From: Geobacteraceae bacterium
GTDB taxonomy: Bacteria; Desulfobacterota; Desulfuromonadia; Geobacterales; Geobacteraceae
DNA: 44,442 nucleotides
Assembly (NCBI GenBank): GCA_009773645.1
Contig: WSYB01000018.1
Coordinates: 197,928 to 242,369 of the forward strand
Direction of reading: 5' to 3'
Shown: positions 33,281-42,284 of the stretch, piece after piece
Layout of the letters: the number at the start of each line of letters is the position of its first letter
How positions within the stretch are numbered: the stretch's first letter is position 1
Made by a program: the position numbers and the translations under genes
Notes under the pieces: generated by a model
Database searches by the model: none
The model's input: the letters and a program-made list of their open reading frames with translations, nothing else
Told to the model about the DNA's origin: nothing

Positions 33281-34756
33281 ATGTCTCGATTAAGTCCCAG
33301 AATCAAGGCCGCTCTTCCTGTAAGGCTTGATGCGAATTCTGCAAATATAGAGATGCTTATCACCGACCTTGGTGTCAATGGTGCTTTTCTCAGGGCGCGT
33401 TCCTCTGTCTGCGACGGGAAGCTGAGAATTGATACGCCCGTGTTGTTGCAGTATAACGTGTCGGGAAAAGGGCATTTTGAACATCGCGGAAATATTAGAC
33501 GGAAGGAAAACGGCGGTTACGCCGTAAACTTTTGCGACCTCGATGCTGCCACCAAACAAAAGCTCTGGGAATTTATCGCCGGCAGTCTGTCCGACATTAA
33601 GGAATGCCCTTTCTGCGGGCAGAGCTACAACGAGATGCCGGCGATCTGCAAGAGTTGCGGATGGGAACTTAACTTCGGTTCTCCCGTATATTTCGATTAT
33701 CACGAAAAGATGTGCATTCTTAAGAAGTTATACGCAAAATTATCCGCTATGGGAATGGAGCAGCTACAGACCATCATCGGTTTTCTCGATGCCGGCCCTG
33801 TGAACGTCACAGGGAATGAAGAAAGTCAGGAATTCGTCGGCACCGGCAAAGCCATGCTGGAAGTGTTCTCCAATATCAGGAAGGTTGCCCCGACTGACCT
33901 CTCAATCCTTATTCTCGGAGAAAGCGGCACAGGTAAGGAACTTACGGCACAGGCAATTCATGAGAGAAGTCCTCGCAAGGACAAACCCTTTGTGGCAATA
34001 AACTGTGGCGCAATTCCCGACACTCTCCTTGAGGCTGAACTTTTCGGCTTTGAAAAGGGGGCATTCACCGGCGCGCATACCAGCAAGAAAGGAAAATTTG
34101 AATGTGCGGACGGCGGCACGATTTTCCTGGACGAGATCGGCGAGATGCCGTTCTCTCTCCAGGTAAAGCTGTTACGTTTTCTCCAGGACAAAAACGTGGA
34201 GAGAATAGGCGCCGTAAGCGGAAAGAATGTTGATGTGCGGCTTATTGCCGCCACCAACCGTGACATCGGTTCTGCAATTGCCGAAGGTAAGTTCAGAAAC
34301 GACCTCTACTACAGACTGGACGAATTTACCATTCAACTGCCGCCGGTAAGAGAAAGGGGGGACGACAAGATAATCCTGGCAAGGTTCTTTCTGAAGAAAT
34401 TCAGTAGGGAGATGGGCTTTGCAAAGACCTTTACGAAAGAGGCTGTTGCGGCCATTGAGGGGTACGACTGGCCGGGAAATGTCCGGGAGATAATAAACAA
34501 GGTGAGGAGGGCAATGGTCATGGCGGGCGGCAATTCCGTAACTCCGGCGGATTTGGATCTGGACGTTCCAAAAATAGGGAAAGGAGCGGGAAATATCCAT
34601 CTAAACGACGCTGTAGCCCAAATTGAAATAGAGAAGATTAAAGATGTGCTTAACTATTGCGGTCATAATATTTCATCGGCTGCCGATATCTTGGGGATAA
34701 CCCGCCAGACCCTTCACCGGCGTATAAAGATATACGGCATCAAAAAAACCCCCTGA
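33281..34756 (+). CDS. PilZ / zinc-ribbon / sigma54 activator (probable c-di-GMP-responsive)
   Basis: 491 residues from the ATG at 33281 (GGAG 8 bases upstream). Residues ~1-100 look like a PilZ domain: RLSPR (RxxxR, Arg3/Arg7) and DLGVNG (29-34), close to the D/NxSxxG c-di-GMP motif but with Gly for Ser. A zinc ribbon follows: Cys109, Cys112, Cys123, Cys126. The AAA+ domain has Walker A GESGTGKE (213-220), GAFTGA (260-265) and IFLDEIGE; the C-terminal Fis-type helix-turn-helix is ISSAADILGITRQTLHRRI. It probably activates sigma54 promoters for surface genes in response to c-di-GMP; the targets are inferred. Confidence 0.85.
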   Translation: MSRLSPRIKAALPVRLDANSANIEMLITDLGVNGAFLRARSSVCDGKLRIDTPVLLQYNVSGKGHFEHRGNIRRKENGGYAVNFCDLDAATKQKLWEFIAGSLSDIKECPFCGQSYNEMPAICKSCGWELNFGSPVYFDYHEKMCILKKLYAKLSAMGMEQLQTIIGFLDAGPVNVTGNEESQEFVGTGKAMLEVFSNIRKVAPTDLSILILGESGTGKELTAQAIHERSPRKDKPFVAINCGAIPDTLLEAELFGFEKGAFTGAHTSKKGKFECADGGTIFLDEIGEMPFSLQVKLLRFLQDKNVERIGAVSGKNVDVRLIAATNRDIGSAIAEGKFRNDLYYRLDEFTIQLPPVRERGDDKIILARFFLKKFSREMGFAKTFTKEAVAAIEGYDWPGNVREIINKVRRAMVMAGGNSVTPADLDLDVPKIGKGAGNIHLNDAVAQIEIEKIKDVLNYCGHNISSAADILGITRQTLHRRIKIYGIKKTP

Positions 34757-34774
34757 ATTCCTTCGGTCAGGTGG

Positions 34775-35181
34775 TTATTGAACAAACAGGTAGGTCTGGC
34801 TCTTTACTGCTTCGCTGTTGCCGGCAAGGTCGGTCGCGAAGTACTTCAATATCGTAATCGCTGACACGGATATTGGGGTTGAATAGACGTTCGATGACGT
34901 CGTGGGCGTTGTGCCGTCAGTCGTATAGAAGATTTTGTCGCAACCGGCTCCTGTCCCGTCGCTGCACGTCAGGGTCACCGAAAAAGATGTATTGTATGTC
35001 CCGCCAGCAGGCGAAGCGGTAGTTGCTTATATGCCCCATCGTCAAAATCGACCCGTTTTAAACGGTCCAACTCATCATAGGTGTAAGTCGCTACAGCTGC
35101 GTAAGCCATGGATGCTGACATTACACTGCATATAATCATAATCAAAGTTATCAATGCCTTGAATTTTGATTTGATTGGCAT
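34775..35181 (-). pseudogene. RHS/YD-repeat protein remnant with chitobiase-like C-terminal fragment
   Basis: Two frames join here. The 5' part (from 35181) has a signal peptide and the start of a YD-repeat protein (TYTYDELDRLKRVDFDDG). The 3' part (to 34775) is a CHB_HEX_C-like domain (IFYTTDGTTPTTSSNVYSTP ... FATDLAGNSEA). Reading upstream from the second gives ASPAGGTYNTSFSVT in a frame that hits a stop near the junction around 35025. An internal deletion with frameshift probably fused the ends of a longer secreted protein. Both ends look recent, as little else is degraded. Confidence 0.65.
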
Positions 35182-35260
35182 TTTATGGCCCTCTCATGCA
35201 ATGCATTTGAAGTAATTGCGTTTTTGTCAATTGGGCGTGTATGCCCCTTTGCGGCTCTCT

Positions 35261-35935
35261 TCAGTTCAAAAAGAACCGCACACCGAAGAGGCCGACAAAG
35301 CTGATCGGGTCGTATTCGCCTGCTTTAAAATTCCCCGGAAGCGACAGGTTTCGGTTGTTGATTTCTGCCTTGGGAGCTAGGACACCTCTGAAATCGGCAT
35401 TCAGTGCAATGCGTTTCGTGATAAAAAGATCAACGCCGGCATTCAGATGGTCGCCGACAACAGTCTCAATATCCAACGCATCCCTGCCCAGGTATTTGCC
35501 TTCACTGATAATGAAATCCACTCCTGCCCCCAGGTAAGGTACAAGCATGTTCGTTGGGAAGAAGCGGTACTGGAGGCCAAGAGAAACATTGGTAGTAGTG
35601 ATTTCGAATGATTGTTTTCCAAAAAATTCGTAGTCAATTTGGGGGGTATGGGTAACATCAACCTCAATGGCAAAGTTGTCGGTGACGCCGTAAACAAAGC
35701 CGCCGCCTCCCACAAAGGCGGTGTCTGCTTTTCCTTTGCCGGTCTCGATCACGCCTATAGTAAATGAGGGGATAATGGTGACTGCTGTTGCTGTTGTAAA
35801 TTCACTATCTGATGGAACCATAAGCCCCAGCCGTCCCGTTACTCCCAATTTGCCTTTAATGCTATCCGCCAGGGCGGTGCCTGACAGCGTGCACAAAGCC
35901 GTAGCCATAACAACGAAAACCAGATTCTTTTTCAT
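35261..35935 (-). CDS. OmpW/OmpA-like outer-membrane beta-barrel protein
   Basis: 224 residues: signal peptide (1-23, ...SGTALA) and about eight amphipathic strands (VTGRLGLMVP, AFVGGGGFVYGVTDNFAIEVDVTH, NVSLGLQYRFFP, LVPYLGAGVDFIIS, RIALNADFRGVL), ending in an aromatic C-terminal strand (FVGLFGVRFFLN) suited to BAM recognition. Size and pattern fit OmpW-type 8-stranded barrels. The segment IIPSFTIGVIE is similar to one in the FapF-like protein. GAGTGAGGA precedes the ATG. It may be independent of the RHS fragments on either side. Confidence 0.8.
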   Translation of the reverse strand: MKKNLVFVVMATALCTLSGTALADSIKGKLGVTGRLGLMVPSDSEFTTATAVTIIPSFTIGVIETGKGKADTAFVGGGGFVYGVTDNFAIEVDVTHTPQIDYEFFGKQSFEITTTNVSLGLQYRFFPTNMLVPYLGAGVDFIISEGKYLGRDALDIETVVGDHLNAGVDLFITKRIALNADFRGVLAPKAEINNRNLSLPGNFKAGEYDPISFVGLFGVRFFLN

Positions 35936-36073
35936 TCCTCACTCCGAACAATCCAATTAAATATACATACTCAATCCTTGCGTACGCCATTTCAAATGGA
36001 TGACATGACAGGCCCGGGTCACGTATCTACACTGTTAAAAGTTAGCGGAACACAATTGTCCTGATTATAGATA

Positions 36074-36280
36074 TTACTTTTGTTTATTTGCTCGGAAAAT
36101 TATAATTAAATAACAAATGAAACATAACAACCAGCCAATAGTCCATGCAGCTGAATCAGCAAAATCCATAAATGTTATAGGTTTATTTTTAATAAGTTTA
36201 AACCATTCTGGTACGCTCAAAATTGTCATAAAAATAAGTAGCCATTTCATTATTAACGCGACTTTTTCTATCTCTGTCAT
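36074..36280 (-). CDS. Small membrane protein, candidate RHS immunity protein
   Basis: 68 residues with two membrane helices (residues ~8-28 ALIMKWLLIFMTILSVPEWF and ~44-62 AAWTIGWLLCFICYLIIIF) and a basic C-terminus. AAGGAAG lies 7 bases before the ATG. It begins 31 bases after the end of the RHS gene on the same strand and is AT-rich like the RHS tip. Small membrane proteins encoded directly after RHS tips often protect against a membrane-active toxin. No family is recognised; the immunity role is inferred from position, size and topology. Confidence 0.62.
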   Translation of the reverse strand: MTEIEKVALIMKWLLIFMTILSVPEWFKLIKNKPITFMDFADSAAWTIGWLLCFICYLIIIFRANKQK

Positions 36281-36311
36281 TTGCGGCTTCCTTTGGAAGG
36301 TTTAATAACTC

Positions 36312-37964
36312 TTAGCATGTCATAAGTTCTAACGCATTATATATTGCTTCTATCGAAGACATCGGCCCCGCTAATCCTGCATTAGAAGCACTTATTATTA
36401 GATTGTATGCGTTCTGAGTAAATTCTGCCGATTCATGGCTTTTTGTATATAGATACGCTGCATTTTTTACTAATCCTGGATTAGGAATATTTATTTTACG
36501 CGGTTGTAAATACCCAGTAATAAATTCAGTAGCCCCTAAGGCGAAGAGTTCTGTGCTAAGAAGAACAGCTGGAACTCCACAAACAGCCCCTGGAATACCA
36601 CCATAGCCGATACCAAGAGATCCAGAAACAATGCCGGCAAGACCAAAAGAAGCATTCCTGAACCCTTGAGACATCATATCGATGTTCGAATTTATTGCTA
36701 AATAAAAATTGGCTGTTGAGAGGCCTGATCCAAACCCATCAGCCATTGAATTGAGAATTGTTCTACCTGTGTTGACCTCATCTAAATGTGGATATGGCAT
36801 ATAATATCCGTCAGCATCCCTAGGCACGGCATCCATTGGTGATTGCAGAGGGGCAGTTATAGTGAAATCGATCATCGGTTGATTGCCAAGCAACGAATTA
36901 TAATCTGAATAATCATTCCCGGTAGGGTCCACATAATTCATCGGATTATTCAGCACATAAGTGTATCTGTTCAGGCTCTGCGAACTTGCAGGGTCGGGAA
37001 CAATGCTGTCTGGTGAGATAAATCTCCCGATTCCCGGATAATACAGCCGCGCGTTGTAGTTGTAGAATCCTGTCTCGTAGTCCAGCTCCTGCGACGTGTA
37101 TTTGTGGTCCGTCCTGTAAGGATTTGTATCAATCCTGGTTTCACCGAAGGGGTAATAGACTATATCCTCCACTTTGGCGCTGCTTTGATCTGTAGCAACA
37201 ACTGTGCTTCCCAGGTGGTCTCCGTGGAAGTAGAGAGTCTGCAAAGCGTCCTTCCGGGCTATCCTGGTGTTCCCGGCAAAGATATATTTGCCGCAGGTGT
37301 CGTTAACACAATCGTACAGCTTGTCGATATAGGTGACGGTATGCGAGGGGGTGAACTTTTTCACCCTGCTCCCGGCTCCGTCGTAGACAAAGCTGATCGA
37401 ACCGATTGCTTGCGGCATGTTGTCGAAGTTGTAGGTGATCGTACTCCACCCGTCGCTCGTCATGTTGCCGTTGGCGTCGTACTCGAAGCCTGTGCCGGTG
37501 ACACCGAAGGCATGGGGCTTGCCGGGGTAGGGTGCATAGGTCTGGCTGATGACGTTGTGAAAAGCGGAGCCGTTGACATAATCAGCAATGCTATCGATAT
37601 TCCCTTTGTTGTCATAGGAATAGTTGAGGCTGACCAATGTCAGACTTGGTGTGGTGGTTGTTATACTGGAAAGCCGTTTGTCCAAGGGGAAATAGGTGTA
37701 ATTCGTTGTGACGCCATTGCCGAAGGTCACACTCCCCGGCTGGCCGAGGGCGTTGTAACCCGTATAGGTGGCGTAGCTCCCTGCTTTGTAGAGGTTGCCG
37801 CCGGTGTCATATTCGTAGGTAACTCTATCGGTATCCGGGTAGTCGATGTACCAGATCCTGCCGAACGACGGCACGTGGGGTGGATGTGCCGGCCTATGCC
37901 ACATGGAAGCAAAAAGGGGACAAATTTCCCATTTTGTCCCCTTTCTAAGCGGGATAATCCGCAT
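36312..37964 (-). CDS. RHS repeat-associated core protein, 5' truncated, with variable C-terminal tip
   Basis: 550 residues. The first ~35 residues are not RHS-like; YD repeats start at YIDYPDTDRVTYEYDTGGNLYKAG and run to the conserved core end (YFHGDHLGSTVVATD, YNARLYYPGIGRFISPDSIV, NRYTYVLNNPMNYVDPTGND) near residue 350. The remaining ~200 residues are a non-conserved tip with a Gly/Ala-rich hydrophobic segment (FGLAGIVSGSLGIGYGGIPGA). A full RHS protein would be far longer, so the gene has lost its N-terminus and may not be secreted. A large hydrophobic tip with no enzymatic motif suggests a pore-forming or structural role, if any. The possible immunity gene follows. Confidence 0.75.
   Translation of the reverse strand: MRIIPLRKGTKWEICPLFASMWHRPAHPPHVPSFGRIWYIDYPDTDRVTYEYDTGGNLYKAGSYATYTGYNALGQPGSVTFGNGVTTNYTYFPLDKRLSSITTTTPSLTLVSLNYSYDNKGNIDSIADYVNGSAFHNVISQTYAPYPGKPHAFGVTGTGFEYDANGNMTSDGWSTITYNFDNMPQAIGSISFVYDGAGSRVKKFTPSHTVTYIDKLYDCVNDTCGKYIFAGNTRIARKDALQTLYFHGDHLGSTVVATDQSSAKVEDIVYYPFGETRIDTNPYRTDHKYTSQELDYETGFYNYNARLYYPGIGRFISPDSIVPDPASSQSLNRYTYVLNNPMNYVDPTGNDYSDYNSLLGNQPMIDFTITAPLQSPMDAVPRDADGYYMPYPHLDEVNTGRTILNSMADGFGSGLSTANFYLAINSNIDMMSQGFRNASFGLAGIVSGSLGIGYGGIPGAVCGVPAVLLSTELFALGATEFITGYLQPRKINIPNPGLVKNAAYLYTKSHESAEFTQNAYNLIISASNAGLAGPMSSIEAIYNALELMTC
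37913..37944. repeat. Hairpin repeat at the broken 5' end of the RHS gene
   Basis: AAAGGGGACAAA (37913-37924) pairs with TTTGTCCCCTTT (37933-37944). It lies exactly where RHS similarity stops and may be a dispersed element inserted at, or causing, the truncation. Confidence 0.55.
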
Positions 37965-38246
37965 TTTGCCCTTGGGTAAGGTTACTTATTCTAATTTGCT
38001 TTCAAGATATCATATATCCCATAAACGGCAATTGGACACGGATTAACACAGTTAAATCAAAAACATATGCCAACGCACTGCTACAAGTGCCACAATTTAT
38101 TGGGTTAATGTACTCTGGTTGAATCCGTGAAAATCCGAATGAATCGGATTTGATCCGGGCCTGCGCGCTACAGCGCTGCCTACTCCGCCAAAGCAGCCTT
38201 TGCTACGAAGGCTGGGTCGGCGCGCAAGCGTGTTCACATGCTTTTT

Positions 38247-38618
38247 CTATCTGTTGCCCGCGACGGGTAATGTGATGCTCTGGTAAACTTCCGGGCCCTT
38301 GGGAAAGTCGATCTTTACAATCCCTCTGTCTGCCTCATCCCATAGCTTAATCCTTGAGCTCGCCGTCTCTATCCTTCGGGGAAAATCCGCAACCGAGAAG
38401 GGTAGTGCATCAAGCCCATGTCCGACTATTTGCAGCAACTCCTCATCTCGAACCTTCTCCTCCGAAGGGAGGGTGACGCGACGGAACTGGTCCCCATTCA
38501 CGGGAAAGAACTGCAGGTGTTTGAACCACCCTTCTGAAGTTACAACCGATTCCTCTGCGTTTCCTCCGGCAGGGATCAAACATATAATCAGCCAAGCTAT
38601 CGCGATGATCTTTTTCAT
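38247..38618 (-). CDS. Hypothetical secreted protein
   Basis: 123 residues with a Sec signal peptide (1-21, MKKIIAIAWLIICLIPAGGNA). The mature part is mixed in charge with no cysteine and no recognised motif; it ends ITLPVAGNR. The ribosome site is weak, but the signal peptide supports the call. It lies among repeats and RHS fragments; function unknown. Confidence 0.5.
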   Translation of the reverse strand: MKKIIAIAWLIICLIPAGGNAEESVVTSEGWFKHLQFFPVNGDQFRRVTLPSEEKVRDEELLQIVGHGLDALPFSVADFPRRIETASSRIKLWDEADRGIVKIDFPKGPEVYQSITLPVAGNR

Positions 38619-38940
38619 TTTTCAAAAGTCTCTTAGTGACAAATTGTTTCTACAGAAAGCGATTATTACGGTTAAACTTCACCCTTAGCCGTGTCAAATT
38701 AACTGAATTTTTGCAAAGCGCATACCAACTTATAACTAATTGATTTTATTTGCTGTCTCAAGAAAGTGCGTTGACAGATGTAAACAATCTGTACATGCAG
38801 TGGAAGAGGGTTTGCCCTAAATAACAGGTAATACGCAATAATTTAAACTAGTTAACCGGTTGGGAGATGAAAAATCTTTTTGTTAAGAAAATGATACAGA
38901 ATGTGTGGGCTTTCCTTTCGGTTCGTTGCGTTTCAGTTGT
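38619..38940. other. AT-rich intergenic region upstream of hypothetical gene
   Basis: About 320 bases with no gene. It has an ACAGAT-GTAAACA-ATCTGT palindrome (38774-38792) overlapping GATGTA..TACATG, similar to the palindrome at 16025. No terminator is evident after pncB. Confidence 0.4.
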
Positions 38941-40377
38941 TTATTGCGTTTCGGTATCACGCCGCACTTCTTCCATCAGGCGTATCCTCAGTTCATGCAG
39001 TCTCCGGCTTATGGAGACCTTGTAGATATGTGGGTTGATGAAGCGGAGGCACCCCTGGGGAAGGGCGGAAAGCTGTTCAGCGCAACGGTCGGCCATCTGA
39101 TCAAGGGGGGGATATCCGCAGGTAATCCTCTTCCCCTTGTCCATGACCACGGCGCGGAGCTCTTCAAGATGGGCGTCCGGAGGAATGGTGGTGTGCTGCA
39201 AGGGGTTTGCCGGATTAAAGACCGTTTCACCGGGCATGACGGTTTCGTCCGCGAGGGTGATGATGTCCATGAGAAATGAGCCGTCAGAAGCGATAGCCCG
39301 CAAAAGCCTCTTCCTGTCGGGGAGAGTTGCCTTGGAAAGGTCGCTTGTCACCTTCAGCTTCGGTTCGCTGCCGATCCTCACCAGCTTGTAGACCCCTCCC
39401 AGGGCGCCGCCGCCTTCTCCCATGCACGTAGCCAGTTTTGTCCCCACCCCGTACATGTCCACTTTTCCCCCTTCGGAAAGGATCGATTCGATGACGTATT
39501 CGTCGATTTCATTGGAAGCGAGGATCTTGGCGTTGGGGAAGCCCGCCTGGTCCAGCATGCGCCGCGCTTCCCTGGAGAGGTAGGCAAGGTCGCCGGAATC
39601 GAGCCGGATCCCCACGAGCTCATGCCCCCGTGCCCGGAGCTCGCGCGCCACGGTGATGGCATGGGGAACGCCGCTCTTCAGGGTGTCGTAGGTGTCAACC
39701 AGCAGTATGCAACCGTCCGGAAAGACCTCGGCATACTTGCGAAAGGCGGTGAGCTCGTCGGGAAACGCCATGATCCAGCTGTGGGCATGGGTCCCCCTTA
39801 CCGGGATACCGAAGAGCTTCCCGGCCATGACGTTGCTCGTGCTCCGCGCCCCGCCGATATAGGCGGCACGGGCGACGCTGATACCCCCGTCCGGTCCGTG
39901 GGCGCGGCGCAGGCCAAACTCTATGACCTTCGCTTCTCCCGCCAGGTGGGTGATGCGCGAAGCCTTGGTGGCGACGAGGGTCTGGAAATTGATGATGTTC
40001 AAGAGCGCCGTTTCCGCGAACTGGGCCTCCGCCAGGGTTCCCTCGACGGTGAGGAGCGGTTCCCTGGCAAAAACCACGCTCCCTTCGGGAGGGGCGGTCA
40101 CTCGCCCATTGAAGCGGAAATTGCGGAGGAAGTCGATGAAGGGCGGACGGAAGATACCGAGGCTTTGGATGTAAGCGAGCTCGTCCGCGGTGAAGGCAAG
40201 GTTTTCCAGATAGCTTAAGGCTGTGTCCAACCCGGCGAAGACGGCATACCCCCCTTTGAAGGGGTTCTGGCGGTAGAAGAGGTCGAAGACGGCCGGTGTT
40301 TCGTGCATATCTTCTTCCAGATAACCGGCCAGCATGGTCAGTTCGTAGAGGTCGGTGATGAGGGGGGAATAGCGCAT
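38941..40377 (-). CDS. pncB: Nicotinate phosphoribosyltransferase
   Basis: 478 residues from the ATG at 40377 (AGGAG 5-6 bases upstream); an ATG at 40419 lacks a site. The family is clear from LTDLYELTM-type opening (residues ~6-15), [12 protein letters not shown] (~159-170), [11 protein letters not shown] (~195-205, the phosphorylated His), LVDTYDTL and IRLDSGDL. It makes nicotinate mononucleotide from nicotinate and PRPP for NAD. It belongs to the longer bacterial group seen in firmicutes and deltaproteobacteria rather than the E. coli type. It lies 72 bases after the amidotransferase gene, probably the tail of the ldcA operon. Confidence 0.93.
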   Translation of the reverse strand: MRYSPLITDLYELTMLAGYLEEDMHETPAVFDLFYRQNPFKGGYAVFAGLDTALSYLENLAFTADELAYIQSLGIFRPPFIDFLRNFRFNGRVTAPPEGSVVFAREPLLTVEGTLAEAQFAETALLNIINFQTLVATKASRITHLAGEAKVIEFGLRRAHGPDGGISVARAAYIGGARSTSNVMAGKLFGIPVRGTHAHSWIMAFPDELTAFRKYAEVFPDGCILLVDTYDTLKSGVPHAITVARELRARGHELVGIRLDSGDLAYLSREARRMLDQAGFPNAKILASNEIDEYVIESILSEGGKVDMYGVGTKLATCMGEGGGALGGVYKLVRIGSEPKLKVTSDLSKATLPDRKRLLRAIASDGSFLMDIITLADETVMPGETVFNPANPLQHTTIPPDAHLEELRAVVMDKGKRITCGYPPLDQMADRCAEQLSALPQGCLRFINPHIYKVSISRRLHELRIRLMEEVRRDTETQ

Positions 40378-40449
40378 GAATGCTCCTACAGGTGCGTGAA
40401 TACGAGGTTTACGTGGCATGACAAAATATTACCACCTATCTTCAAATCT

Positions 40450-41181
40450 TCAAGGTCTGACCCGATTGCTCCCAGGGGCAGAAGCTTCAATCGCCAGAAA
40501 TTCTTCCTTCCTCATCATTTCCCATTGAACGTTCTCATCAATCGGCTCGGAGGAAATCACACAGGAGTTCTCCGGAAAGGCTTTGTACAGAGAGTAATAA
40601 TCAGGTTCTTTGGTGTAATCACGATAAGCAAACAACTTCACTCCATCGCTGAAAAGGCAATTCAGTGCTGAATATTTATATTCCCGCTGCTTTATTATCG
40701 AAACGGTATCGAGAAAAGCCTGCCCCAGGTCATCAGACTCAGCACTCATGAAATGATGAAAGAAAACTTCCGTATCGAGGGCATCTTCTCCTAGCGGTGT
40801 GGTTATGGCAGGAATCAACGCCTTGTAATCATATACAACTCCGTTATGACAGAAAGCGACGTTGTTGTAATGAAAAGGATGGGCGTGTCGGGTGGAGGCG
40901 GTGTCGGCCCAGGCGGACTTGCGCAGATGAAGGATCACGACCGGCGAACTCCCCGTCGCGCTCAACATGCCGATGACCTTATCGGTTTCTTCCAGAAGAT
41001 TCGCACCACTCTTATGAACGGTCAACTCCCCGCCCTGATAGAACGCCAACCCCCAGCCGTCCACGTGCCCGGGAGGATCACCGGTCATAACCGTGCCGGT
41101 GCGTGCGAGCCCGCAGAAGTTTTCGACTATTTTACGATGTCTCGAATATTCAAAATTGGTTATACCAAGAAGTCTGCACAT
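40450..41181 (-). CDS. Class II glutamine amidotransferase (YafJ-like)
   Basis: 243 residues. The N-terminal nucleophile is Cys2 (MCRLLGI), with the Ntn-hydrolase motifs HVDGWGLAFY (~39-48), HLRKSAWADT (~85-94) and FCHNGVVYDY (~109-118). It is the glutaminase domain alone, with no synthase domain, so the acceptor of ammonia is unknown. It starts directly after the spmB stop, in a run with ldcA-spmA-spmB, so a role in cell-envelope metabolism is possible. Confidence 0.85.
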   Translation of the reverse strand: MCRLLGITNFEYSRHRKIVENFCGLARTGTVMTGDPPGHVDGWGLAFYQGGELTVHKSGANLLEETDKVIGMLSATGSSPVVILHLRKSAWADTASTRHAHPFHYNNVAFCHNGVVYDYKALIPAITTPLGEDALDTEVFFHHFMSAESDDLGQAFLDTVSIIKQREYKYSALNCLFSDGVKLFAYRDYTKEPDYYSLYKAFPENSCVISSEPIDENVQWEMMRKEEFLAIEASAPGSNRVRP

Positions 41182-41712
41182 CTAGAAAATCCACCTCACG
41201 ACTGAAACGGCTACGATTATTCCGATAAAATCCGCAACCAGACATACCGGCACCAGATAACGGGTTTTCTTGATACTTACAGCGCCGAGATAAACTGCAA
41301 GCACATAGAAAGTGGTCTCGGCGCTCCCCATGATAACGGCCGACATTTTGGCGACCATCGACTCCGGACCGGTGGTTTTGACGATATCGGTAAAAAGTGC
41401 GGTCGAGGCGCTGCCGGAGAGAGGCTTGATTATCGAGATGGAGATTACTTCTATCGGTATATCCAGAAAAGAAAACAGGCTGTAAAAGGCATCCCTGATA
41501 AAGTCGAAGGCGCCTGAAGCCTGAAAGCCCTTGATGGCGACGAAAATAGTTAACAAGTATGGAAATATGCTGAGAATGATGCCCGGTCCTTCTTTGGCCC
41601 CCGCAACGAAAGAGTCATAAACCCTGACCTTCTTGAAAGCTCCGTACAGGATCGTAAACAGAATGAACAGCGGAATGATGAGCAGTGATGCATATTCGAA
41701 GTACTTTATCAT
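41182..41712 (-). CDS. spmB: SpmB-family nucleoside-recognition (Gate) membrane protein
   Basis: 176 residues, about five membrane helices. The Gate-domain signature lies at the middle: IKPLSGSASTALF (~97-109) and MGSAETTFYVLAVYLGA (~129-145). SpmA/SpmB were named for spore maturation in Bacillus but occur widely in non-spore formers, where their transported or sensed substrate is unknown. It overlaps spmA by 4 bases and ends at the amidotransferase start. Confidence 0.87.
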   Translation of the reverse strand: MIKYFEYASLLIIPLFILFTILYGAFKKVRVYDSFVAGAKEGPGIILSIFPYLLTIFVAIKGFQASGAFDFIRDAFYSLFSFLDIPIEVISISIIKPLSGSASTALFTDIVKTTGPESMVAKMSAVIMGSAETTFYVLAVYLGAVSIKKTRYLVPVCLVADFIGIIVAVSVVRWIF

Positions 41713-42284
41713 TTGAGTATCTTCCTGAAGGCCGCCAGAACCAGTAACGCCGCCATGGCAGAGATAACAGTGGCAATCAGCACCGGAAGCACGACGGCAG
41801 CAGGGTTTGCGGCGCCGTTGCCGACAAGTATTCCGATCACTGAAAACGGGATCAGCTGGATGCTCGCAGTATTGATCACGATGAAGATCATCATTTCGGG
41901 GGTGATCGTACCCTTGTCCTCATTCAGACTGTCGAGCTCCTGCATCGCCTTGATCCCCAAGGGGGTGGCGGCGTTGCCGAGACCGAAAAGGTTGGCCAGC
42001 ACGTTGAGGGTAATTGCCGTAATCGAAGGATGATCGTCGGGTATGTTTTTGAAGAGGCGGGATATGAGCGGCTTGAACAGGTGCGCGATCCGGTAGATCA
42101 GCCCGGAGTCTTCGAGAATCCTGGTGATCCCCATCCAGACCGATACGATGCCCAGCAGGAAGAGGGATATCTCGACCGCCGATTTGGCCCCTTCGAAGAT
42201 CGATTTGGTAAAGGCGTCGAGGTTGCCTGTGAAAATTGCGAAGACGATGCTGACGGAAAGCAGGACCAGCCAGATGACATTCAT
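41709..42284 (-). CDS. spmA: SpmA-family nucleoside-recognition membrane protein
   Basis: 191 residues from the ATG at 42284, which overlaps the ldcA stop (ATGA). Four to five helices; Gate-domain segments LNVLANLFGLGNAATPLGIKAMQ (read as LGNAATPLGIKAM, ~103-120) and FIVINTASIQLIPFSVIG. Together with SpmB it forms a two-component membrane pair. A longer frame reaching further upstream is a shadow of ldcA and is not used. Confidence 0.87.
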   Translation of the reverse strand: MNVIWLVLLSVSIVFAIFTGNLDAFTKSIFEGAKSAVEISLFLLGIVSVWMGITRILEDSGLIYRIAHLFKPLISRLFKNIPDDHPSITAITLNVLANLFGLGNAATPLGIKAMQELDSLNEDKGTITPEMMIFIVINTASIQLIPFSVIGILVGNGAANPAAVVLPVLIATVISAMAALLVLAAFRKILK

